A stretch of 64,000 nucleotides of DNA from Flavobacteriales bacterium (GTDB taxonomy: Bacteria; Bacteroidota; Bacteroidia; Flavobacteriales_F; PHOS-HE28), in contig CP064979.1 in NCBI GenBank assembly GCA_016699575.1, forward strand, positions 682,001 through 746,000. The letters run 5' to 3'. Positions 25,701-33,746 of the stretch are shown here, piece after piece. The notes below the pieces were generated by a model. That model had not been told where the DNA came from, did no database searches, and saw nothing but the letters and a program-made list of their open reading frames with translations. How positions within the stretch are numbered: the first letter of the stretch is position 1; every line of letters begins with the position of its first letter. Both the position numbers and the translations under genes were made by a program.

Positions 25701-25813
25701 TTGTTGCCCAAACACTCCCAAAGGATCTCGCCGCCCACGATGTGGGATGCTTTCACTTGGGTTGCGCCGAGCAGCCCGGCGGCGAACAGGGTCGTCAGGG
25801 TACGCTTCATCAT
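22751..25813 (-). CDS. Secreted PKD-domain protein with T9SS type-B sorting domain
   Basis: 1020 residues. A signal peptide (MMKRTLTTLFAAGLLGATQVKA) is followed by SHIVGGEILWECLGNNQYQI and a series of Ig/PKD-like domains with paired Cys. A PKD-like block near 880-920 contains NGYNWVFGNGGTSTDVNP. The last about 85 residues are a gliding-motility-type C-terminal domain (IPNVFSPDGDGQNDAFAF, IFNRWGMEIH), the type-B signal for T9SS export. Monocistronic, with its own terminator; divergent from pbpC. Probably a surface or extracellular adhesin; the ligand is unknown. Confidence 0.88.
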   Translation of the reverse strand: MMKRTLTTLFAAGLLGATQVKASHIVGGEILWECLGNNQYQITMNLFRDCFGITPGTQETITFDSPCGQQTLTVTNQSITEVSQLCPEEITNSTCNGGTLPGIEQWTYTGIITLPPCDSWTMGWSSCCRNAAVLNIVDPDLADTYLEGTLNSADFPCDNSPVFNNQPIPYVCQNQPVLYSYGVSDQDGDSLYYEFIAAMETGGVPVLYQGGFSFDNPIPGITIDPNSGLISFTPTQTGNFIVTVQVTEYDDQGNVIGTVMRDIQFVVIPCTNQAPNPFDGVISNFTGSATQVGPMAIEMCETDQFCFDFEINDPDLIDTLSLVSNVSIVLQGATFTWSGANPATGTICWTAPPGSGGFHSFIINAADDACPVNAFQTYVYTVQVLTRTSAGPDQIICGNQTAQLQAEGGAVFNWSVLPGGDPIVLGVNFSCNPCDNPIADPSVTTTYIVQSDLQGSCITSDTVTVFVVPDFSFQATVSDTLICLGEQVFFNTTVNPNVPGYVYEWTPGTGLTGTSIPNPSGIYGNPGTYSYLLEVTSPDGCVKLDTNLTVVVTPGYVPQFTVTQADSLICEGESTAFNVSLDCSFPSFCGLYDGPCCGPLSIGDMQSDSLFGTTTTYPAPFGHFYEGARHQILYRASELQAMGFSGGKINELGFNVQQVNGTTQYFEWSVKMGCTTQDVLTTTNWITGLTDVFYDDTLNITTGWNMFVFPSAFNWDGVSNVVVEVCFNNDPHLPTWTNNSPTFYSQVGFDAVHWINQDANPLICTTDGAFSNVSENRPNTRFVYCGGVDAGSITYTWNPSTGLSDPNSANPTVTPVSSPAVYTVTVGELGSGCTAEAQVTVGWYPPAQISFIPNPDEGVQPLTVNFENTSANGSNGYNWVFGNGGTSTDVNPTTLYETPGVYYVTLTGYSEFGCYGQYIDSILVLDKPIVEIPNVFSPDGDGQNDAFAFIDFRGFANFTMKIFNRWGMEIHTTSTAQSNYVVWRPESGVSDGTYYYEFVGNGKNGDQIVRTGHLTLLRGK

Positions 25814-25925
25814 GGGTTTTTCAAATGGCGGTCGAAGTTAGGTTTCTACCGGACAACAGACCCGGGCATGGATGCGTTCATTACCGACCTCCGCATCTTA
25901 GCTCCCGTTCCGGTTGCTGCAGGGC

Positions 25926-28310
25926 ATGACGCCGTCTTCTCCACGCAGGTTGTCCGGCCGACGCAAACCGTTCTGGTGGAGCTTGGCCTGTATGGCCGTC
26001 GCCTTCGGGTGGGCCCGCTTTTGTCCGCTCCCGGACCTGTTCGATGCGCCCACGAGCACGGTCCTGCTGGACAAGGACGGGCGTCTGCTCTGTGCGAACG
26101 TGGCTTCCGACGGCCAGTGGCGTTTTGCCCCAACCGATCCCCTGCCGACGAGGTTCGTCACATGCCTTGTGCAGTTCGAGGACCGCAACTTCCGCCACCA
26201 CCGGGGCATCTATTTGCCAGCCTTGTTCAGGGCGGTGCGCCAGAACCTGACCTCGGGCAGGGTAGTGAGCGGTGGCAGCACCCTCACCATGCAACTGGCC
26301 CGGCTCAGCTATCGTGATCCCGACCGTTCAGTCGGGCAGAAGTTGAAGGAGATGATATTGGCGGTTCGGATCGAGTTGCAGCACCCCAAGGACGATATCC
26401 TACGAATGTACGCAGCCAAGGCCCCTTTCGGCGGCAATGTGGTTGGGGTTGAAGCTGCGGCATGGCGCTGGTTCGGTAAGCCCCTCAACGAACTAGGGTG
26501 GGCTGAATCGGCCACGCTTGCGGTTCTGCCCAACGCACCTTCGCAGGTGTACCCTGGCAAAGGGCATGAAGCACTGCGCCGGAAGCGGAACGGGCTGCTG
26601 GATCGCTTGATGGACATCGGGGTCCTGGACAGCTTGTCGTGCCGTTTGGCCAAGGAAGAACCGTTGCCTGGGAAGGCGCTTCCACTGCCGATGCTAGCCC
26701 CACACCTCATGGGCACCCTGGCCGCTAACGGGAGCGGTGGCAAAACGACGCGCACCACGTTGGATGCACACTTGCAACAACGTGCCACGGAGGCCATCGC
26801 CCAATTCTCCCCTGCCCTGGAGGCGAACGAAGTGCACAACGCGGCAATGATCGTACTGGAGGTCCGCACCGGGAACGTCGTCGCCTATGTGGGCAACTCA
26901 CCCGCGGCCGGGAATGCACATGCCGGCGCCGTCGATATCATACGCAGCCGACGGAGCACCGGCAGCCTACTTAAGCCGTTCCTGTACGCTGACATGTTGC
27001 AACACGGCGAATTGTTGCCCGACATGCTGGTGGCCGACGTACCCACCCACTACGCGGGTTTTGCCCCCCGTAACACCGATGGACAGTTCCGTGGAGCGGT
27101 GAAGGCGTCCAAGGCATTGTCCCGCTCCCTCAACGTCCCGGCAGTGAGAGCCTTGAAGAAGCACGGCGTGGCCCGCACGTTGAAAACACTGCAGGCAATG
27201 GGACTGACCTCATTGAACAAGGGCGCCGATCACTATGGTCTTTCGTTGGTGGTAGGTGGTGGTGAAGCATCGCTCTGGGAACTCGCCGGCGCCTATGCAA
27301 GCATGGCCCGTGTACTTGACCAGTATGGTCGGGACACCGGGAATGGCACAATTACCCCGGTTCACCCGCCCTTGGTTCACCAAGCCAGCACACCCGAGCG
27401 TATTGCAGAATACCCGACCGCCCCTCCCCTAACTGCCGGCAGCATCCATTTCACACTGGAGGCATTGCGCCAAACCGACCGGCCGGAATTGCAGAGCGGC
27501 TGGCGCAACTTCAGCGGTGCGCAGCCGATAGCCTGGAAGACCGGTACAAGTTCGGGGCATCGCGATGCGTGGGCCATTGGTGTGACGAGCAAGTGGTGTG
27601 TTGCAGTATGGACCGGCAACGCCAGTGGCGAGGGCCGACCGGGGAACACAGGAACCCTGGCGGCGGCCCCGCTCATGTTCGGGATGTTCGGCATGTTGCC
27701 GCCCGGACCCGCCTTGGACCCTCCGTTCGACGACATGGCCCGCGTGCCTGTTTGCAACCGGAGCGGCCACAGGGCGAGTATCGATTGCGATGCCGTGGAC
27801 TCCCTTTGGATCCCTTCCCAAGGAATGCGGTCCCCGGTCTGCCCTTACCACCGATCGGTGATGGTGGATGGCAGTGGCCTATACCTGAGCAACGGCGGTG
27901 AAGGGGCCCAAAGACGGAGTTGGTTCGTACTACCACCGGCGATGGAACACTACGCCGCTGCGCTGGACCCGACCTACCTGCCCATGCCCTCTTGGCCCGA
28001 TGGCGCGGGTCCGGGCCTGGGAGAAGCACCGTTCGCCATGATCTACCCCGAACCGGGCACGCGTTTGCTGATCCCGCTGGAACTGGACGGTAGTGCGGGC
28101 AATGCCGTGTTCGAGGCGACCCATAGAACGCTCAATGGCCGTTTGTTCTGGCACTTGGACGGCACCTACTTGGGAACAACCACGGGAGATCACAGGATGG
28201 CGTTGCACCCGGGGCCTGGAGAACACAGGTTTACCTTGGCCGACGCTTCCGGAGCTGCATTGAACATCCCTTTCAGCGTGGTGACCGGGGTGCGCCCCTC
28301 GCAAGAATGA
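25926..28310 (+). CDS. pbpC: Penicillin-binding protein 1C
   Basis: Bifunctional murein glycosyltransferase/transpeptidase. 794 residues from the ATG at 25926. One TM segment (about 15-33) precedes the GT51 domain with catalytic Glu85 (FEDRNFRHHRG) and GGSTLTMQLAR (117-127). The transpeptidase has SLLK near 345, SLN near 400 and KTG at 538. The C-terminal PBP1C-specific BiPBP_C domain follows (about 715-790). The usual alpha-2-macroglobulin partner is not adjacent. The stop overlaps the next gene by 4 nt. Confidence 0.93.
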   Translation: MTPSSPRRLSGRRKPFWWSLACMAVAFGWARFCPLPDLFDAPTSTVLLDKDGRLLCANVASDGQWRFAPTDPLPTRFVTCLVQFEDRNFRHHRGIYLPALFRAVRQNLTSGRVVSGGSTLTMQLARLSYRDPDRSVGQKLKEMILAVRIELQHPKDDILRMYAAKAPFGGNVVGVEAAAWRWFGKPLNELGWAESATLAVLPNAPSQVYPGKGHEALRRKRNGLLDRLMDIGVLDSLSCRLAKEEPLPGKALPLPMLAPHLMGTLAANGSGGKTTRTTLDAHLQQRATEAIAQFSPALEANEVHNAAMIVLEVRTGNVVAYVGNSPAAGNAHAGAVDIIRSRRSTGSLLKPFLYADMLQHGELLPDMLVADVPTHYAGFAPRNTDGQFRGAVKASKALSRSLNVPAVRALKKHGVARTLKTLQAMGLTSLNKGADHYGLSLVVGGGEASLWELAGAYASMARVLDQYGRDTGNGTITPVHPPLVHQASTPERIAEYPTAPPLTAGSIHFTLEALRQTDRPELQSGWRNFSGAQPIAWKTGTSSGHRDAWAIGVTSKWCVAVWTGNASGEGRPGNTGTLAAAPLMFGMFGMLPPGPALDPPFDDMARVPVCNRSGHRASIDCDAVDSLWIPSQGMRSPVCPYHRSVMVDGSGLYLSNGGEGAQRRSWFVLPPAMEHYAAALDPTYLPMPSWPDGAGPGLGEAPFAMIYPEPGTRLLIPLELDGSAGNAVFEATHRTLNGRLFWHLDGTYLGTTTGDHRMALHPGPGEHRFTLADASGAALNIPFSVVTGVRPSQE

Positions 28311-28828
28311 GACTCCCACTGGTCCTGGCCGTTTGCTGTGCCACCCCACTGTTCGGGCAGCCCGACACGCTTTTCATCACCTCCGGGGACAGTGTATATG
28401 CCCTCGGTGTCAACTACGAGCCCGAACGATCCGACGGCCTTTACACCCGTGTAGGTCGGTTCGCGAACGACACCGGGACCGTGGCCGTGGAGCTGCGTTA
28501 CCAAAAAGGCAAGCCCTGTGGCGTCTACAAAGCCTATTACCCCGACGGCAAGCCTTTGATCTTCGCGGTTTACGGCTGGGGCTACCTGCATGGCGACTGG
28601 AGCGAGTACGACGAACTCGGGCGCATCGCCATCAAAGGGCAGTACAAGAACGGTTTGCGCGAAGGGATCTGGGCCTTTCGTAGCGAGGGGATCGTAGGAC
28701 GGTACAAGGAGGGCAAGAAACACGGCAAGTGGAAGTACTACCGCAACGGTCGGGTTTACCGGACCGAGAAGTACCACGAGGACCGATTGCTTCCGGGCAG
28801 TACCTACATCTTCGGCCCACGGCCCTGA
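28307..28828 (+). CDS. Secreted MORN-repeat-type protein (YwqK-like)
   Basis: 173 residues with a signal peptide (MRLPLVLAVCCATPLFG). It has repeated MORN-variant strands: KGKPCGVYKAYYPDGK, YLHGDWSEYDELGR, KNGLREGIWAF and KEGKKHGKWKYYRNGR. Such proteins are often annotated as YwqK-family antitoxins, but no toxin gene is nearby. Translational coupling to pbpC (ATGA overlap) points to an envelope role instead. Confidence 0.75.
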   Translation: MRLPLVLAVCCATPLFGQPDTLFITSGDSVYALGVNYEPERSDGLYTRVGRFANDTGTVAVELRYQKGKPCGVYKAYYPDGKPLIFAVYGWGYLHGDWSEYDELGRIAIKGQYKNGLREGIWAFRSEGIVGRYKEGKKHGKWKYYRNGRVYRTEKYHEDRLLPGSTYIFGPRP

Positions 28829-28873
28829 TCGCCAAGACTTGCCAAAAGGCAACCCTGCGGCCCAGGCTGCCGT

Positions 28874-28881
28874 TACTTTCG
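28874..28881 (+). promoter_or_regulatory. Candidate -7 element before the S41 protease gene
   Basis: TACTTTCG, one change from TAnnTTTG, ending 7 nt before the ATG at 28888. No good -33 TTG at the expected distance was seen, so support is weak. Confidence 0.25.
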
Positions 28882-28887
28882 GCACAC

Positions 28888-30492
28888 ATGAAGATCAGCA
28901 CAGTCCGCCTTCTGCCCATAGCGTTCATTGGTCTACCGATCCTCGCTGCGGCGCAGGGCAATGTTCCCGGCGGAGCGGGAAAGTTGGACGCCCTCCTCTA
29001 CCACATCTCCACGCGCTATGTGGATTCTGTGGACCAGGACGCCCTCGTCGAGAAGGCGATCGTGGCCATGCTGGAGGACCTCGACCCGCATTCGGTGTAC
29101 ATCCCGAAAGAGGAACTTGAGCAGACCAACGAGCCGCTGAAGGGCAACTTCGAGGGGGTCGGTATCCAGTTCAACATCGTTCGGGACACCATCTACGTGG
29201 TGGATGCCATTGCAGGTGGCCCGAGCGAACGGTTGGGCATACGCGCTGGAGACCGCATCGTGAAGATCGACCAGGAGAACGTGGCCGGGATCGGAATGAA
29301 GAACGATGGTGTGATGCAGCGCCTGCGCGGAAAAAAAGGAACCAAGGTGAACGTGGAGATCCTGCGCAGCGGAGAACGGTCGCCGCTGGAATTCTCCATC
29401 ACCCGCGACAAGATCCCCATCTACAGCATTGAGGCCGGTTACATGGCCTCCCCTTCCGTGGGCTACATCAAGGTGAGCCGCTTCAGTGCCACCACCATGA
29501 AGGAGTTCAGGGAAAAGCTGAGCGAACTGAAAGCCAAGGGCATGGTGGACCTGGTCCTTGACCTGCAAGGCAACGGCGGGGGCTACCTCCGCACAGCCAC
29601 TGACATGGCGGACGAGTTCCTTGGCGACCGGAAGCTCATCGTTTACCAAGAAGGCCGGTCAACCCCAAGGGAGGACAATTACGCCACGAACGAAGGTGGT
29701 TTTGAGAAAGGGCGACTGGTGCTACTGGTGGATGAAAGCTCTGCCAGTGCAAGCGAGATCGTGGCGGGCGCCATGCAGGACTGGGACCGTGGCTTGGTGG
29801 TGGGGCGGCGAACGTTCGGCAAGGGCTTGGTGCAGCGCCCCGTGATGCTCCCCGATGGCAGTGCGGTGCGCCTGACGGTGAGCCGCTATTACACCCCGAG
29901 CGGTCGTTGCATCCAAAAACCCTACGAGGACGGCGTGGAAGCATACAGAGCGGAGCGCGCTGAACGCTTGGAGCGTGGTGAACTCACCTCAGCGGACAGC
30001 ATCCATGCTTCCGACACCTTGCGCTTCTTCACCATGAACAAGAGGGTCGTGTACGGTGGTGGTGGTATCACCCCGGATGTCTTCGTGGCGCTGGACACGA
30101 CGATGAGCAGCGCGTTGCTCGGCCAACTGGTGCGCAAAGGCATCCTCAACACCGTGGCATTGGATCATGTGGACCGCCATCGCTCCAAGCTGCTGCAACA
30201 GTTCCCTGACGTGCCAGCGTTCGATCGGGGCTTCGCGGTTGACGAAGCGTTGCGCAACGCGCTCCGAGCAGCAGCCACCAAAGAAGGCATCGAGCATGAT
30301 CCGGAGGAGTACTCGCGCAGCGCGGGGCTCATCGAGCTCCGGCTCAAAGCTCTCATTGCCCGTGATCTTTGGAACACCGGTGCCTACTGGGAGATCATCA
30401 ACGCCAGCAATCCCGTGGACCGCAGCTATCAGCGGGCCTTGGAAGTGCTTGCCGACGACACGTTCCATCGGCTGGGCCTGGCAGCGCACTGA
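28888..30492 (+). CDS. S41 family carboxy-terminal processing peptidase
   Basis: 534 residues from the ATG at 28888, with a signal peptide (MKISTVRLLPIAFIGLPILA). The PDZ domain spans about 85-165 (FEGVGIQFNIVRDTIYVVDA, GLRAGD-type loop LGIRAGDRIVKID). The tail-specific protease core contains DLQGNGGGYL, the nucleophile Ser in DESSASASEIVAGAMQD (about 282-300) and the general-base Lys in RRTFGKGLVQ. The catalytic pair is complete. A periplasmic CtpA-type enzyme cleaving C-terminal tails; the substrate is unknown. Confidence 0.93.
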   Translation: MKISTVRLLPIAFIGLPILAAAQGNVPGGAGKLDALLYHISTRYVDSVDQDALVEKAIVAMLEDLDPHSVYIPKEELEQTNEPLKGNFEGVGIQFNIVRDTIYVVDAIAGGPSERLGIRAGDRIVKIDQENVAGIGMKNDGVMQRLRGKKGTKVNVEILRSGERSPLEFSITRDKIPIYSIEAGYMASPSVGYIKVSRFSATTMKEFREKLSELKAKGMVDLVLDLQGNGGGYLRTATDMADEFLGDRKLIVYQEGRSTPREDNYATNEGGFEKGRLVLLVDESSASASEIVAGAMQDWDRGLVVGRRTFGKGLVQRPVMLPDGSAVRLTVSRYYTPSGRCIQKPYEDGVEAYRAERAERLERGELTSADSIHASDTLRFFTMNKRVVYGGGGITPDVFVALDTTMSSALLGQLVRKGILNTVALDHVDRHRSKLLQQFPDVPAFDRGFAVDEALRNALRAAATKEGIEHDPEEYSRSAGLIELRLKALIARDLWNTGAYWEIINASNPVDRSYQRALEVLADDTFHRLGLAAH

Positions 30493-30538
30493 GCTGTTAA
30501 GCACCCGTTAAGCCCGGCAACCCGGCATTCGGCCCGTC

Positions 30539-30546
30539 TATATTCG
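30539..30546 (+). promoter_or_regulatory. Candidate -7 element before the DUF1573 gene
   Basis: TATATTCG, one change from TAnnTTTG, 37 nt before the ATG at 30583. No clear -33 TTTG was seen at 18-20 nt upstream. Confidence 0.4.
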
Positions 30547-30582
30547 CCGCACAAAAGCAAACCAACCAAAGCGAACGCACCG

Positions 30583-31128
30583 ATGAAAGACACCATCAAG
30601 ATCGCGCTCTTGGCCGTCATAGCCGTTTCATCCATCGTAACGATGGTGAACACCATGGGCAAAGGCAGCTTCAAGGCCGACAGCAGCACAGCCGATAACC
30701 TCAGCAGCGCAGCAGCCGCCACGCCCGCGAACCCCAACGTGGTGAAAGCCGACGAGAAGAGCACCTTCGATCCGATCAACAGCACCGAACAGGTGGACAA
30801 CGGCCCGAAGACCACCGTCCAGTTCGCGAATTACGACCACGACTTCGGCACCATCAACCAAGACTCGGAGAACACCCACGTGTTCAAGTTCACCAACACC
30901 GGCACCGAACCGTTGATCATCCAGAGCGCCAACGGCAGCTGCGGTTGCACCGTGCCCGACTACCCGAAGGAGCCGATCGCCCCGGGTTCCACCGGCGAGA
31001 TCAAAGTGGTGTACAAGCCCGGCAAGCAGAAGGACGCACAGAACAAGACCGTTACCGTGATCGCGAACACGGAGCCCAAGCAGACCACATTGCGCATCAG
31101 CGCGAACGTGAAGGAAGTGGCGGGCTAG
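30583..31128 (+). CDS. DUF1573 domain secreted/periplasmic protein
   Basis: 181 residues. An N-terminal hydrophobic segment (IKIALLAVIAVSSIVTMVN), a low-complexity Ala/Ser/Asn linker (about 28-70), then a DUF1573 Ig-like domain: YDHDFGTINQDSENTHVFKF, the conserved NGSCGCTVPDYPKEPIAPGS and a final strand TLRISANV. The CGCT pair is the hallmark of the family. The function of DUF1573 proteins is not established. Single gene ending at a bidirectional terminator. Confidence 0.88.
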   Translation: MKDTIKIALLAVIAVSSIVTMVNTMGKGSFKADSSTADNLSSAAAATPANPNVVKADEKSTFDPINSTEQVDNGPKTTVQFANYDHDFGTINQDSENTHVFKFTNTGTEPLIIQSANGSCGCTVPDYPKEPIAPGSTGEIKVVYKPGKQKDAQNKTVTVIANTEPKQTTLRISANVKEVAG

Positions 31129-31149
31129 TCCCTTTAGAGAAACCATGAT

Positions 31150-31177
31150 GAAGGCCTTCCCTGCGGGGAGGGCCTTC
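31150..31177. terminator. Bidirectional terminator
   Basis: GAAGGCC-TTCCC with GGGGA-GGGCCTTC and a 3-nt loop, followed by TTGTTTT on the plus strand. It lies between the convergent DUF1573 gene and the pterin dehydratase gene. Confidence 0.8.
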
Positions 31178-31183
31178 TTGTTT

Positions 31184-31417
31184 TCAGGGCACCAGCTTGT
31201 CGATGGCGGCCGCCAACTTGCGATCCATGTCAGTGACCGTGCCCCCAGCGCTGTGCGTGTTCAGCTTGATGTGCACGCGGTTGTACACATTGGTCCAGTC
31301 GGGGTGGTGACCCGTGCGCTCGGCCAACAGTGCCACACGCGCCATGAAAGCGAACGCCTCGCTGAAGTCGGCGAAGACGAACGTCCGGTAGAGCCCATCG
31401 GGCTTTTCGGTCCACAT
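31184..31417 (-). CDS. Pterin-4-alpha-carbinolamine dehydratase
   Basis: 77 residues, a short PCD. The active-site His cluster is HHPDWTNVYNRVHIKLNTHS with the terminal GGTVTDMDRKLAAAID. It recycles the tetrahydrobiopterin 4a-carbinolamine made by aromatic amino acid hydroxylases. It lies 3 nt after the S46 peptidase gene, so the two are probably co-transcribed; no hydroxylase gene is in the window. Confidence 0.93.
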   Translation of the reverse strand: MWTEKPDGLYRTFVFADFSEAFAFMARVALLAERTGHHPDWTNVYNRVHIKLNTHSAGGTVTDMDRKLAAAIDKLVP

Positions 31418-31420
31418 TGC

Positions 31421-33631
31421 TCAGCGGTGAATGGGAAGTTGGATGGTCTTGGGCACCTCGCGCTTCACAAGGTTCATCTCTTTCACCAGGTGTCCGGCCC
31501 CACATACCTTGTCGATGACGAAAAGTACATAGCGGATATCGGCGCTGATGTTGCGGCACTTGTTCGGATCGAACTGGATGTCGCTCATGGTGCTTTCCCA
31601 ACTACGGTCGAAGTTGATGCCGATGAGCTCCCCTCTCCCGTTCAGTACAGGACTACCACTGTTGCCACCCGTAGTATGCAAGGACGATGTGAAACACACG
31701 GGCATGCTTGCCGTGGTGCTGTATGGTGCGAAGTCCTTGGTGGCGTGGAGATCCAGCAGCCGCTGGGGAAGGTCGAACTCGGGATCGTCCTTCCGGTACT
31801 TCTCCAGTACACCATCAAGATCGGTGAAGGGCTCGTAAACCACGCCGTCCCTCGGTGAGCTTCCTTCAACCTGACCGAAACTGAGGCGCAAAGTGCTGTT
31901 CGCATCGGGCCAGAAGGTGCGTTCGGGGAACAGTTCCATCTGCGCCTTCACAAAGGCACGCATGTGCGCTGCGATACGCTCGTTCGCTGCGTCGAAGCCG
32001 GGCTTCACCTTCCCGTTGTAGCCGGCCATCAACCGTGCCGAGAAGACCAGCGCCGGATCTTTGGCGAGCTTCTTCATCATGCTCTTCGGAGCGGATGCGA
32101 GCACTGCATCGAGCTTCGCTGGATCGGCGAACAGCGAGGTGGCGTACACTGCATCGGCCCAAGCGTTGGCGTTGCCCTTGTACTTGCCATCGATCTGCGA
32201 CAAGTCGGGCGCCAATGACGGATCCAGCGCGCCACGATAGATGGGGAACTGCGCTTTGAAGATGCGCTTGTCCACCGCAGCATCGAAGTCCTTGTGGAAC
32301 GCCGCTGCAGCGGCCCGTAGCCGCGCCAGCTCGGTTTCGAGTTTGCCTTCGGCTTTCAGTTTCTCCTGACCGGCGGTGGTTGACAAGGCCAAGAACGAGG
32401 AAGCGAACCGGAACAGTTCCGGCCCGACGAAGTATAACTCCACGTGCAGGTCGCGCGCTTGGGCCAACGCGGGGAACGTGCTGTAGATGGCTTGCAACGA
32501 ATCGAGAGCGGCCGTGCCACGCGTATTGCTCGCCTGCGCCGCGCGTTTGCGGAACTCAGCTTCGTGCTCGCGTTTGGTGTCCAAAGCACGGAGTTCCGTT
32601 AGCCCACGCAGTTCACCTATCCATTTCTTGTACGCGTTGGCGATCCCCTTTTGCTTATCGGCGTATTGGATGCGCGTGCGATCGCTGGCCAGCATGGCAT
32701 CATCGATCACCGCGAGGCTTGCCCTACGCATCCTGATCTTCAGCGGATCACCGGTGTTCATCACGTAGTCCACGCCATAGCTGCTCAGGTAACGCTGCGT
32801 CTGGCCGGGGAAGCCGTAGATCATCGCGAAGTCGCCCTCCTGCACACCGTCCATGCAGATGGGCAGTACATGGCGGGGCTTCAGGGGCACGTTGTCGGCT
32901 GAGGGGTCGGCCGGCTTCCCGTCCTTGTCCGAATAGATCCTGAAAACGCTGAAATCCCCTGTGTGCCGGGGCCACATCCAGTTGTCGGTGTCGCCGCCGA
33001 AGTTGCCGATGCTGCTGGGCGGGGCCCCCACCAAGCGGACATCGCGGAACGTTTCCGTGACGATGAGGATGAACTGGTTGCCGTAGTTGAACGGACGGAC
33101 CACGGCTTGGTAGCGCCCTGCCTCCGTTGCGTTGGAGGCCAGGCTTGCACTGATCTTGCTGATCCCCTCCTTGCGCTGTGCCTCGCTCGCACCGGTCTGA
33201 AGTGCATCAAGCACGGCCGCCGTCACATCTTCCATTCGCACGATGAAGGTGGCGGTCGTACCGGGGTTCATCAGTTCATCCTTCTGCTCCTTTGCCCAAA
33301 AACCATCTTTCAAGTAGTCATGGTCCAGCGAACTGTGTTCCTGGATGGCGCTGAAGCCGCAATGGTGGTTGGTGAGGATCAGCCCACGGTCGCTGATCAC
33401 TTCGGCCGTGCACCCGCCACCGAACAGCACTATCGCGTCCTTCAAACTACTGTGGTTCGCACTGTAGATATCGTCCGCACTGAGCTTGAGACCCTCAGCG
33501 GCCATGCGGTCGTGCACGCTGGCGAGCACGGTTGGCAGCCACATGCCTTCGTGGGCGAGCGCGCGGGAAGAGGAAACAACGACCACGGCGGCAGCAACCA
33601 ACCAATGTGGTTTCAACGGTACGTTCAGCAT
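31421..33631 (-). CDS. S46 family dipeptidyl-peptidase (DPP7/DPP11 type)
   Basis: 736 residues from the ATG at 33631 (MLNVPLKPHWLVAAAVVVVS, signal peptide). Periplasmic serine exopeptidase releasing N-terminal dipeptides. His90 in LILTNHHCGF and the nucleophile near Ser658 in TGGNSGSPVLNG are clear. The P1-selectivity position reads INFDRSWEST (Arg near 676); Arg here marks DPP11 enzymes that cut after Asp/Glu, whereas DPP7 has Gly. The open frame extends upstream to 34114, but that part has no signal peptide and overlaps the divergent gene. Confidence 0.92.
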   Translation of the reverse strand: MLNVPLKPHWLVAAAVVVVSSSRALAHEGMWLPTVLASVHDRMAAEGLKLSADDIYSANHSSLKDAIVLFGGGCTAEVISDRGLILTNHHCGFSAIQEHSSLDHDYLKDGFWAKEQKDELMNPGTTATFIVRMEDVTAAVLDALQTGASEAQRKEGISKISASLASNATEAGRYQAVVRPFNYGNQFILIVTETFRDVRLVGAPPSSIGNFGGDTDNWMWPRHTGDFSVFRIYSDKDGKPADPSADNVPLKPRHVLPICMDGVQEGDFAMIYGFPGQTQRYLSSYGVDYVMNTGDPLKIRMRRASLAVIDDAMLASDRTRIQYADKQKGIANAYKKWIGELRGLTELRALDTKREHEAEFRKRAAQASNTRGTAALDSLQAIYSTFPALAQARDLHVELYFVGPELFRFASSFLALSTTAGQEKLKAEGKLETELARLRAAAAAFHKDFDAAVDKRIFKAQFPIYRGALDPSLAPDLSQIDGKYKGNANAWADAVYATSLFADPAKLDAVLASAPKSMMKKLAKDPALVFSARLMAGYNGKVKPGFDAANERIAAHMRAFVKAQMELFPERTFWPDANSTLRLSFGQVEGSSPRDGVVYEPFTDLDGVLEKYRKDDPEFDLPQRLLDLHATKDFAPYSTTASMPVCFTSSLHTTGGNSGSPVLNGRGELIGINFDRSWESTMSDIQFDPNKCRNISADIRYVLFVIDKVCGAGHLVKEMNLVKREVPKTIQLPIHR

Positions 33632-33746
33632 GGCGCAAAGATGAACCCGCCACCCGCTCGATGTTCCATCCCCGGCAGGAGGCCGGTCGCGGGCAATCGG
33701 CACCATAAAAACGAACCCCGAGCCGACCAAAGTCGTATCACGGCAC

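Noticed and set aside
28307..28828. YwqK-type antitoxin of a toxin-antitoxin pair
   Set aside because: No toxin-like gene is adjacent; the protein has a signal peptide and is coupled to pbpC, so an envelope role fits better.
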